From NCBI GenBank assembly GCA_944384285.1, contig CALWSX010000188.1:1-14042 (forward strand): 14,042 bases of DNA. The letters are read 5' to 3'. Made by a program: the position numbers and the translations under genes. The notes below the pieces were generated by a model. That model was not told the DNA's origin. It saw only the letters and a program-made list of their open reading frames with translations, and searched no databases. Source of the stretch: an uncultured Lachnospiraceae bacterium (GTDB lineage Bacteria; Bacillota; Clostridia; Lachnospirales; Anaerotignaceae). Below are positions 7,760 through 14,042 of the stretch, piece after piece. How positions within the stretch are numbered: the first letter of the stretch is position 1; every line of letters starts with the position of its first letter.

Positions 7760-10700
7760 ATGGCAAAAGTTATGAAAACAATGGACGGTAATGAAGCTTG
7801 TGCTTACGCTTCATATGCTTTTACCGAGGTTGCCGGTATCTATCCGATTACACCTTCGTCTCCTATGGCAGAAAAAACAGACGAATGGTCAGCTATTGGG
7901 AAGAAAAACTTATTCGGTCAAACTGTAAGAGTTTTGGAAATGCAATCTGAAGGTGGTGCTTCAGGTGCTGTTCATGGTTCTCTTGCAGCCGGAGCTTTAA
8001 CAACAACTTATACTGCATCTCAGGGTCTTTTACTTATGATCCCAAATATGTATAAAATTTCTGGTGAGCTTTTACCTGGAGTATTCCACGTATCTGCACG
8101 TGCTTTAGCAACACATGCACTTTCAATTTTTGGTGATCACTCTGACGTAATGGCATGTAGACAGACTGGTTTTGCTCTTCTTGCTTCAAACAGTGTGCAA
8201 GAAGCAATGGATATGGCAGCAGTTGCTCATTTATCCGCTATAAAAGGAAAAGTACCTTTCCTTCATTTCTTTGATGGATTCAGAACATCTCATGAGCTTC
8301 AAAAAATCGAATGCCTTGATTATGATGAACTCGCAAAAATAATTGATATGGATGCTGTTAATGAGTTTAGAAGAAAAGCTTTAAACCCTGAACATCCAAT
8401 TTTAAAAGGTACTGCTCAAAATCCTGATATTTTCTTCCAGGCTAGAGAAGCTTCAAATATTTATTATGAAAAAATCGTAGATATCTGCGATGATTATATG
8501 AAAGAAATAAGCAGAATTACAGGAAGAGATTATAAACTCTTCAATTACTACGGTGCAGAAGATGCTGAAAGAGTAATTATTGCTATGGGTTCTGCTTGTG
8601 AAACAATAGAAGAAACAGTTGATTATCTCATGTCAAAAGGCGAAAAGGTAGGTCTTTTAAAAGTTCATCTTTATAGACCTTTCTCAGTAAAACATTTTAT
8701 TGGAAGCCTTCCAAAAACAGTTAAGAAAATTGCTGTATTAGACAGAACAAAAGAGCCTGGTGCTTTTGGTGAACCTCTTTACTTAGATGTATGTTCAGCA
8801 TTCTATGAATGTGAAAACCGTCCAGAAATCGTAGGCGGACGTTATGGACTTGGCTCTAAAGACACAACTCCAGCACAGATTATCGCTGTATATGAAAATC
8901 TTTTACAGGAAAAACCTAAAAACCACTTTACAATCGGTATTGTAGACGATGTTACAAATCTGTCTCTTGAAACTAAAGAAGAAATTGATATTAACGAAGG
9001 TAATGGAACTATTTCTTGTAAGTTCTGGGGTCTTGGTGCAGACGGTACTGTAGGTGCTAATAAAAACTCAATCAAGATTATTGGTGACCACACAGACATG
9101 TATGCTCAGGCATATTTTGATTATGATTCTAAAAAATCAGGCGGTATTACTCAGTCTCACTTAAGATTTGGTAAAAAACCTATCCGCTCAACATATCTCG
9201 TTAATAAAGCAGACTTTGTTGCTTGTCATAAACAGGAATATGTTACAATGTACGACATGCTTTCTGACTTAAAAGAGGGCGGTACATTCCTTTTAAATAC
9301 ATTATGGAGTATTGATGAAATAGAAGAACATCTTCCTACAGAAATGAAAATAGCTTTAGCTAAGAAAAACGCTAAATTCTATATTATTAATGGTACAGAA
9401 ATAGCAAAAGAAATTGGTCTTGGAAACAGAATTAATACAGTTTTACAGGCTGCATTCTTTAAACTTGCAAACATTATTCCTATTGCTGATGCTGTTAAAT
9501 ATATGAAAGATGCTATTACAAAAACATACGGAAGCAAAGGCGATGCAATCCTTAATATGAACTATCAGGCAGTTGATAGAGGCGTTCAGGAAGTTGTTGA
9601 AGTTGAAGTTAAAAAAGAATGGGCCTCCCTTTCTATTGACACAAAAGAAGAAGATGCTAATCTTCCTGACTATGTTAAAACTATTGTTAAAAAAGTTAAT
9701 GCGAGAAAAGGCGATACTCTCCCTGTAAGTGCATTTTGTGATTACGTTGATGGTATGATGCCTCTTGGTACATCAGCTTATGAAAAACGTGGTGTTGCAG
9801 TTGAACTTCCTAAATGGGACGCTCAAAAATGTATTCAGTGTAACAGATGTTCATTTGTTTGTCCTCATGCAACTATAAGACCATTCCTTTTAAATGAAGA
9901 AGAAGAGAAAAATAAACCTGCTTCATTTGAAACTATTGACGCAAAAGGTCCTGGCGTTTCAGGCTTAAAATATCGTATTCAGGTTTCTCCTCTTGATTGT
10001 CTTGGATGTGGAAGCTGTCTTCAGGTTTGTCCTACAAAAGCACTTTCTATGGTTCATGCTGCAAGTCAGGAAAACGAAAAAGAAAATTGGGACTATGCTG
10101 TTAAATTATCATATAAAGATTTAGGTATAAACAAAGCTAATGTTAAAAATAGCCAGTATGAAAAACCATTACTTGAATTCAGTGGCGCTTGTGCGGGTTG
10201 TGGAGAAACTCCTTATGCAAAAGTAATTACACAGCTTTTTGGCGACAGAATGTATATTGCAAACGCAACAGGTTGTTCTTCAATTTGGGGTGGTTCATCA
10301 CCTACAGCACCTTATACAACAAACCATAAGGGAGAAGGTCCAGCATGGGCAAACTCATTGTTCGAAGATAATGCTGAATTTGGTCTTGGTATGCTTATGG
10401 CTGTAAAACAGCAGAGAGAAAACCTTAAAGCTAAGCTTGAATTAATAAAAGAAAACGTTCCTGAAACAGAAGAAGTTGTTTCTGAATGGATTTCTAATAT
10501 GGAAAACGGTGAACTTTCTAAGAAAATTTCAGAAAAACTTGTTGAAGTTCTTTCAGGATTAAAAGTAGAAAAAGTACAGAATGAAATAGATTATGTACTT
10601 GAAAATAAAGACCAGCTTGTTAAAAAATCTCACTGGGTATTCGGTGGAGACGGTTGGGCATATGACATTGGATATGGCGGTCTCGATCATGTTCTTGCAT

Positions 10701-11275
10701 CAGGTGAAGACATAAATGTATTTGTATTTGATACAGAAGTATACTCAAATACAGGCGGTCAGGCTTCAAAAGCTACTCCTGCTGGTGCTGTTGCTAAGTT
10801 TGCTGCATCAGGTAAGAGAATTAAGAAAAAAGACCTTGGTATGATGGCAATGAGCTATGGCTATGTATATGTTGCACAGGTTGCTATGGGTTATGATATG
10901 AATCAGTTTGTTAAAGCTATCAAGGAAGCAGAAAGCTATAACGGACCTTCACTTATAATTGCTTATGCTCCATGTATAAATCACGGAATTAAATGTGGTA
11001 TGGCTGCATCACAGGAAGAAATGAAAAAAGCTGTTGAAGCAGGATATTGGCATACTTACAGATTTAATCCTACACTTAAAGAAGCAGGAGAAAATCCTTT
11101 CAAACTTGATTCAAAAGAACCAACAGCAAGCTTTAGAGATTTCATCTCAAGCGAAGTACGTTTCAGCTCACTTAAGAGAACTTTCCCTGAAATTGCAGAT
11201 GAGCTCTTTGAAAAAACAGAACAAAATGCAAGAGAAAGATACGAAAACTACAAAAAACTTGACGGAAGAGAATAA
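7760..11275 (+). CDS. nifJ: Pyruvate:ferredoxin (flavodoxin) oxidoreductase, single-chain
   Basis: Oxidises pyruvate to acetyl-CoA and CO2 and reduces ferredoxin; the key step of pyruvate fermentation in anaerobes. The 1171-residue homodimer-type chain contains all domains in order. The N-terminal domain has YPITPSS (Thr31) and LEMQSEGGAS (Glu64, the thiamine-activating Glu). The 2[4Fe-4S] ferredoxin domain has CIQCNRCSFVCP (Cys691, 694, 697, 701) and CLGCGSCLQVCP (Cys747, 750, 753, 757). The C-terminal thiamine-diphosphate domain has CAGC (Cys811, Cys814), ATGC (Cys839) and PC (Cys1072) for the proximal cluster, plus the GDGWAYDIGYGG (963 on) and DTEVYSNTGGQ cofactor motifs. Residue numbering closely follows the well-studied Desulfovibrio enzyme. 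AGGAGGT (7746-7752) lies 7 bases before the ATG. It stands alone, with a strong promoter and its own terminator. Some genomes call the gene por or pfor. Confidence 0.98.
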   Translation: MAKVMKTMDGNEACAYASYAFTEVAGIYPITPSSPMAEKTDEWSAIGKKNLFGQTVRVLEMQSEGGASGAVHGSLAAGALTTTYTASQGLLLMIPNMYKISGELLPGVFHVSARALATHALSIFGDHSDVMACRQTGFALLASNSVQEAMDMAAVAHLSAIKGKVPFLHFFDGFRTSHELQKIECLDYDELAKIIDMDAVNEFRRKALNPEHPILKGTAQNPDIFFQAREASNIYYEKIVDICDDYMKEISRITGRDYKLFNYYGAEDAERVIIAMGSACETIEETVDYLMSKGEKVGLLKVHLYRPFSVKHFIGSLPKTVKKIAVLDRTKEPGAFGEPLYLDVCSAFYECENRPEIVGGRYGLGSKDTTPAQIIAVYENLLQEKPKNHFTIGIVDDVTNLSLETKEEIDINEGNGTISCKFWGLGADGTVGANKNSIKIIGDHTDMYAQAYFDYDSKKSGGITQSHLRFGKKPIRSTYLVNKADFVACHKQEYVTMYDMLSDLKEGGTFLLNTLWSIDEIEEHLPTEMKIALAKKNAKFYIINGTEIAKEIGLGNRINTVLQAAFFKLANIIPIADAVKYMKDAITKTYGSKGDAILNMNYQAVDRGVQEVVEVEVKKEWASLSIDTKEEDANLPDYVKTIVKKVNARKGDTLPVSAFCDYVDGMMPLGTSAYEKRGVAVELPKWDAQKCIQCNRCSFVCPHATIRPFLLNEEEEKNKPASFETIDAKGPGVSGLKYRIQVSPLDCLGCGSCLQVCPTKALSMVHAASQENEKENWDYAVKLSYKDLGINKANVKNSQYEKPLLEFSGACAGCGETPYAKVITQLFGDRMYIANATGCSSIWGGSSPTAPYTTNHKGEGPAWANSLFEDNAEFGLGMLMAVKQQRENLKAKLELIKENVPETEEVVSEWISNMENGELSKKISEKLVEVLSGLKVEKVQNEIDYVLENKDQLVKKSHWVFGGDGWAYDIGYGGLDHVLASGEDINVFVFDTEVYSNTGGQASKATPAGAVAKFAASGKRIKKKDLGMMAMSYGYVYVAQVAMGYDMNQFVKAIKEAESYNGPSLIIAYAPCINHGIKCGMAASQEEMKKAVEAGYWHTYRFNPTLKEAGENPFKLDSKEPTASFRDFISSEVRFSSLKRTFPEIADELFEKTEQNARERYENYKKLDGRE

Positions 11276-11285
11276 TTATATATTT

Positions 11286-11315
11286 GAAAACACACCTTTT
11301 GGGTGTGTTTTCTTA
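11286..11315 (+). terminator. Intrinsic terminator after the PFOR gene
   Basis: GAAAACACACC (11286-11296) pairs perfectly with GGTGTGTTTTC (11302-11312) around a 5-base loop, 10 bases after the PFOR stop codon. The 3' arm carries the T-run. Confidence 0.9.
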
Positions 11316-11533
11316 ATTTAGCTTGTTTAAAATAATATAAAATACAAAAATTCTTATTTATAATAAAAAATATTAATAAAAATAAATAAATTTTGCGTGA
11401 AATATATATCTGAAAAAACAAATACGGTTTTAAATAAGAAACTTTATATAAAAAAAACTTAAAATATTGCAAAATATTTTAAAACATAAATATAGATTTT
11501 TTAAATGTAAAACTATTTATTTTTGTCAAAAGA

Positions 11534-11542
11534 TGATATAAT
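11534..11542 (+). promoter_or_regulatory. Extended -10 promoter element of guaA
   Basis: TGATATAAT, with TATAAT at 11537-11542 and TG at 11534-11535, lies about 75 bases before the guaA start. The -35 position at 17-base spacing (TATTTA, 11514-11519) is a poor match, so the extended -10 probably carries recognition. The same TGATATAAT element appears upstream of def. Confidence 0.5.
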
Positions 11543-11616
11543 AAAACAAAAAATGTCGGTTAGAAATATATTTGTTAACAAAAAAACTTTTTTATAAAAA
11601 AATATGGAGGATGTAT

Positions 11617-12915
11617 ATGAAACAAGATATGATTGTTGTACTTGACTTGGGAAGCACAAGAAATACAGATGTAGCGCGTGCTATTAGAGCATTAGGTGTT
11701 TATAGTGAAATCTGTAATTTTGACGTCACAAAAGATGAAATTCTTGCTTTACCAAATGTTCGTGGTATAGTTGCTAACGGCGGCCCTAATGATGTAGTTG
11801 ATGGAGTTAAAATTGGTTTAAGTGATGAAGTAAAAGCTACAGGCTTACCAATTTACACATTTGATTATTTAGAAAATGGCGTTAAAAATGATATGCCAGA
11901 AGAAGATAAAGATATTGCAGAAGCTTTACGCAGCTTTGTTTTTGATACATGTAAAGCACAGCCTAACTGGAATGTTGAAAACTTTATTGCTGACCAGATT
12001 GAATTAATTCGCCGTCAAGTTGGTGACAAAAAAGTTCTTTTAGCTCTTTCAGGCGGTGTTGATTCTTCTGTTGTAGCTGCTCTTCTTTTAAAAGCAATTG
12101 GAAATCAGCTTACATGTGTACATGTAAACCATGGCCTTCTTAGAAAAGGAGAAGCAGAACAGGTTGTTTCTGTATTTAAAGATGAATTAAATGCAAATTT
12201 AGTTTATGTTGATGCTTCTGAACGCTTCCTTACAAAATTGGAAAATATTGCAGACCCTGAAGAAAAACGTAAAATAATTGGTGCTGAATTTATCCGTGTA
12301 TTTGAAGAAGAAGCAAGAAAATTAGATGGTATCGAATTTCTTGCACAAGGTACAATTTACCCTGACATCGTTGAAAGTGGTACAAAAACAGCTAAAGTAG
12401 TAAAAAGTCACCATAACGTAGGTGGTTTACCTGAAGACCTCCAGTTTGACTTGGTTGAACCTTTAAAAATGCTTTTCAAAGATGAAGTTCGTGCATGTGG
12501 TACAGCTTTAGGACTTCCTCACAGCATGGTATTCCGTCAGCCATTCCCAGGCCCAGGACTTGGAGTACGTTGTTTAGGTGCTATTACACGCGACCGTTTA
12601 GAGGCTTTACGTGAATCAGATGCTATTTTACGTGAAGAATTTGATAAAAACGGCCTTGCTGATAAAGTATGGCAGTATTTTACAATTATTCCTGATTTTA
12701 AATCAGTTGGTGTTCGTGATAATGCACGTTGTTTTGACTGGCCTGTAATTATCCGTGCCGTAAATACAGTTGATGCTATGACAGCAGAAGTTCCTGAACT
12801 TCCATGGGAAGTGCTTCAGAAGATTACAAGACGTATTCTTGCAGAAGTTCCTGCTGTAAATCGTGTTTGCCTTGATATGTCACCAAAACCTACTGCAACT
12901 ATTGAGTGGGAATAA
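11617..12915 (+). CDS. guaA: GMP synthase with degenerate glutaminase domain (GuaA-like, likely ammonia-dependent)
   Basis: Aminates XMP to GMP. The synthetase half is intact: P-loop SGGVDSS (residues 145-151), AQGTIYPD, KSHHNVGGLPED, the dimerisation segment RQPFPGPGLGVRCLG and the family C-terminus KPTATIEWE. The N-terminal amidotransferase is not. It starts normally (VVLDLGS, LGVYSEI, ANGGPNDV), but GLPIYTFDYLEN (76-87) aligns with the nucleophile elbow GVPVFGVCYGMQ of E. coli GuaA, placing Asp83 at the catalytic Cys. The following hundred or so residues, including the triad His and Glu (FHPEV), are missing, and the chain resumes at FVFDTCKAQPNW. Total length is 432 residues against about 510-525. 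No frameshift remnant is seen, so the shortening looks evolved. The enzyme should need ammonia or a separate glutaminase. Start: GGAGG (11606-11610) is 6 bases before this ATG; upstream in-frame ATG 11611 and TTG 11572 are less suitable. Arginine codons are mostly CGT/CGC, unlike neighbours. Confidence 0.93.
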   Translation: MKQDMIVVLDLGSTRNTDVARAIRALGVYSEICNFDVTKDEILALPNVRGIVANGGPNDVVDGVKIGLSDEVKATGLPIYTFDYLENGVKNDMPEEDKDIAEALRSFVFDTCKAQPNWNVENFIADQIELIRRQVGDKKVLLALSGGVDSSVVAALLLKAIGNQLTCVHVNHGLLRKGEAEQVVSVFKDELNANLVYVDASERFLTKLENIADPEEKRKIIGAEFIRVFEEEARKLDGIEFLAQGTIYPDIVESGTKTAKVVKSHHNVGGLPEDLQFDLVEPLKMLFKDEVRACGTALGLPHSMVFRQPFPGPGLGVRCLGAITRDRLEALRESDAILREEFDKNGLADKVWQYFTIIPDFKSVGVRDNARCFDWPVIIRAVNTVDAMTAEVPELPWEVLQKITRRILAEVPAVNRVCLDMSPKPTATIEWE

Positions 12916-12928
12916 TAAATATAATTAA

Positions 12929-12970
12929 CTCCTATAAGCCTTAAAAGTTTAAGGCTTGTAGGAGCATTTT
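12929..12970 (+). terminator. Hairpin terminator after guaA
   Basis: CTCCTATAAGCCTTAA (12929-12944) pairs with TTAAGGCTTGTAGGAG (12949-12964): 16 bp including one G-U, with a 4-base loop. It lies 13 bases after the guaA stop. The T-run (CATTTT) is short, so termination may be incomplete. The 3' arm ends in TAGGAG, which resembles a ribosome binding site for a 20-codon ORF at 12972. Confidence 0.8.
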
Positions 12971-13208
12971 AATGAAGATAATTACGTTTAATTTTAATAA
13001 TAAGGAGAAATTTACCATTTATATTTATAAATAGGAGGTGATTAAAATACCTTTCTAACCTAATACACAATATTATATCTAAATAATTATTTTAAATCTT
13101 TAAAATTTTTATTTATTATAGCAAATGAAGATTTATAATTGTATAATATAAAGTAAATTTCAAATAAGTTTTTATAAAAACAATTATAAATTTAAGGGAG
13201 GGTTTTAA
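12971..13208. other. Spacer between guaA terminator and LemA-family gene
   Basis: About 240 AT-rich bases without a convincing gene. It contains a 20-codon ORF (12972-13034), an orphan strong Shine-Dalgarno sequence (AGGAGGTGAT, 13033-13042) with no start codon after it, two TATAAT boxes (13134-13139 and 13142-13147) that could serve the LemA-family gene but lack a good -35, and a perfect 14-base palindrome (GTTTTTATAAAAAC, 13168-13181) in the presumed leader. Confidence 0.6.
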
Positions 13209-13973
13209 ATGCCTATTAATAATACTGCTATAATTATTATTTTAATTGTATTAATAATTATTATTTTATATATTTCCATTTATAATAAACTTCGTCGTTT
13301 ATCTGTTAAAATTGAAGAAGGTAGTTCAGGAATAGATGTAGCTTCGGAAAAAAGATATGATATGCTTTCTGAAGAAATTGAGGCTGTAAAAAAATTTTTG
13401 AAACATGAATATGATACATATTTGGCTCTTACTTCTGTCCGTGAAGGGAAAGAATTAGAAGAAGAAACTCTTAAAGAAAAAAAGGCTCTTTCAGAAGAAG
13501 CATTAAAGACAATTGACGAAACTATAAAGGCTCAGCAAGAACAAATGGAACATATAAAAAAACAAATTGAAAGACAGCATACTTCCCAAAAATATAGAGA
13601 TAAAAATCTTGCAAAGCGTAAAGCATATGAAAAAAGTGTTATTGAACAAAAAATGAATGTAAATCAAAAAATAGGATTGCTTTCTTCTATACAGCAGGGG
13701 CTTGGCGGTGTAGGAACAGCTATAAATGCTTTATCTGAACAATATCCTGTTTTATATTCTTATGTTTCTATGGACCATTTTCAAAAATCAATTTATGATG
13801 CTGAAGAACATCTCCAAGCAGCAAGAAGACTTTATAATTCCAATGTATCACTATATAACCAAAAAATAGTTATGTTTCCATACTCTGTAGTTGCTCGCAT
13901 CCATGGTATGTATAAAGCAGATTTCTATGAGGTTGATGAAAATAAAAAAGAGTACAAAGTAAACTTTGATTGA
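13209..13973 (+). CDS. LemA-family membrane protein with enlarged coiled-coil region
   Basis: The 254-residue protein has one N-terminal transmembrane helix (about residues 6-24, almost all Ile/Leu/Val). The LemA signature follows directly: IYNKLRRLSVKIEEGSSGIDV, KRYDMLSEEIEAVKKFLKHE (48-67). At the C-terminus come LSEQYPVLYSY (175-185), AARRLYNSNVSLYNQKI (204-220), FPYSVVARIHGMYKADFYEV (223-242). Between these, residues about 78-155 form a long charged Lys/Glu/Gln-rich helix, probably coiled coil. This makes the protein some 50 residues longer than the usual LemA of about 185-200. The molecular role of LemA proteins is not well established; they are membrane-anchored helical bundles often found beside peptidase or other membrane-protein genes. 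AGGGAGG (13195-13201) supports the start. A further gene starts 15 bases downstream, probably in the same operon. Confidence 0.85.
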   Translation: MPINNTAIIIILIVLIIIILYISIYNKLRRLSVKIEEGSSGIDVASEKRYDMLSEEIEAVKKFLKHEYDTYLALTSVREGKELEEETLKEKKALSEEALKTIDETIKAQQEQMEHIKKQIERQHTSQKYRDKNLAKRKAYEKSVIEQKMNVNQKIGLLSSIQQGLGGVGTAINALSEQYPVLYSYVSMDHFQKSIYDAEEHLQAARRLYNSNVSLYNQKIVMFPYSVVARIHGMYKADFYEVDENKKEYKVNFD

Positions 13974-13988
13974 AAGAGAGGCAACTAG

Positions 13989-14042
13989 ATGGAAAACACA
14001 ATAAACGAAGAGTATTTGGAAAAACTGCGCAATAAAGCCAAA
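13989..14042 (+). CDS. Start of an unidentified gene, cut by the window edge
   Basis: An ATG at 13989 opens an 18-codon frame (MENTINEEYLEKLRNKAK) that is still open at the window end. GAGAGG (13976-13981) lies 7 bases upstream, and the gap from the LemA-family stop is only 15 bases, so co-transcription is likely. The visible part is polar and probably helical, with no signal peptide or recognisable domain. Too little is present to name it. Confidence 0.7.
   Translation, partial: MENTINEEYLEKLRNKAK

Larger units (their letters stand above)
11276..11616. other. AT-rich spacer between PFOR and guaA genes
   Basis: These 341 bases hold the PFOR terminator at the left and the guaA promoter and leader at the right. 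Between about 11316 and 11500 I see only AT-rich sequence with no gene, no recognisable purine, PRPP or guanidine riboswitch core, and no tRNA. The guaA leader contains a perfect 12-base palindrome (TTTGTTAACAAA, 11571-11582). Confidence 0.65.

Noticed and set aside
7723..7791. Small upstream ORF overlapping the PFOR start (ATG at 7723)
   Set aside because: No ribosome binding site in front, and it runs out of frame through the PFOR ribosome site and start; probably chance.
8842..9099. Minus-strand open frame inside the PFOR gene
   Set aside because: It is a shadow of a fully conserved coding region on the other strand, without its own start signals.
11248..11472. Minus-strand open frame across the PFOR terminator
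   Set aside because: It crosses the terminator hairpin and the PFOR 3' end, is AT-driven in composition and shows no motif.
11543..11616. Possible purine-type riboswitch in the guaA leader
   Set aside because: The leader after the promoter is only about 70 bases and lacks the conserved junction and loop sequences of known purine or PRPP riboswitches.

Overview
The window comes from an AT-rich, anaerobic Gram-positive bacterium, most likely a member of the Clostridia. The evidence is the very AT-rich coding and spacer DNA, strong AGGAGG-type ribosome binding sites, a single-chain pyruvate:ferredoxin oxidoreductase, an AddB-type (rather than RecB-type) recombination nuclease, and the gene order priA-def-fmt-YugP-type peptidase, which is common in Firmicutes. 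Species cannot be named from the sequence alone.

Layout. Positions 1-2883 (+) hold the end of priA (replication restart helicase), def (peptide deformylase), fmt (methionyl-tRNA formyltransferase) and a membrane zinc peptidase. A bidirectional hairpin terminator at about 2889-2918 separates this group from one minus-strand gene (2910-3320), a small membrane-anchored protein that resembles a degenerate FMN-binding domain. A divergent spacer leads into addB (3449-6877), which overlaps a dCMP deaminase gene by 4 bases (6874-7320). After a 439-base spacer with a good promoter comes the PFOR gene (7760-11275) with its own terminator. A further AT-rich spacer precedes a shortened guaA (11617-12915), again with its own terminator. 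The right end holds a LemA-family membrane protein with an enlarged coiled-coil region (13209-13973) and the first 18 codons of another gene that may be co-transcribed with it.

How the genes work together. Most are housekeeping: restart of replication and break repair (priA, addB), N-terminal formyl-Met handling (def, fmt), pyrimidine and purine nucleotide supply (dCMP deaminase, guaA) and pyruvate fermentation (PFOR). They form several short transcription units rather than one system. I see no mobile element, CRISPR array, rRNA, tRNA or clear phage gene.

The most notable point is GuaA. Its N-terminal glutamine amidotransferase domain is shortened to about 110 residues, with Asp where the nucleophilic Cys should be and the His/Glu of the catalytic triad deleted, while the ATP-pyrophosphatase and dimerisation domains look intact. 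It should therefore depend on free ammonia or on a separate glutaminase. Secondary points are addB without addA beside it, the enlarged LemA, the degenerate FMN-binding-like protein, and a spacer after guaA that carries a very strong but orphan Shine-Dalgarno sequence. I do not see convincing evidence of a wholly new multi-gene system here.
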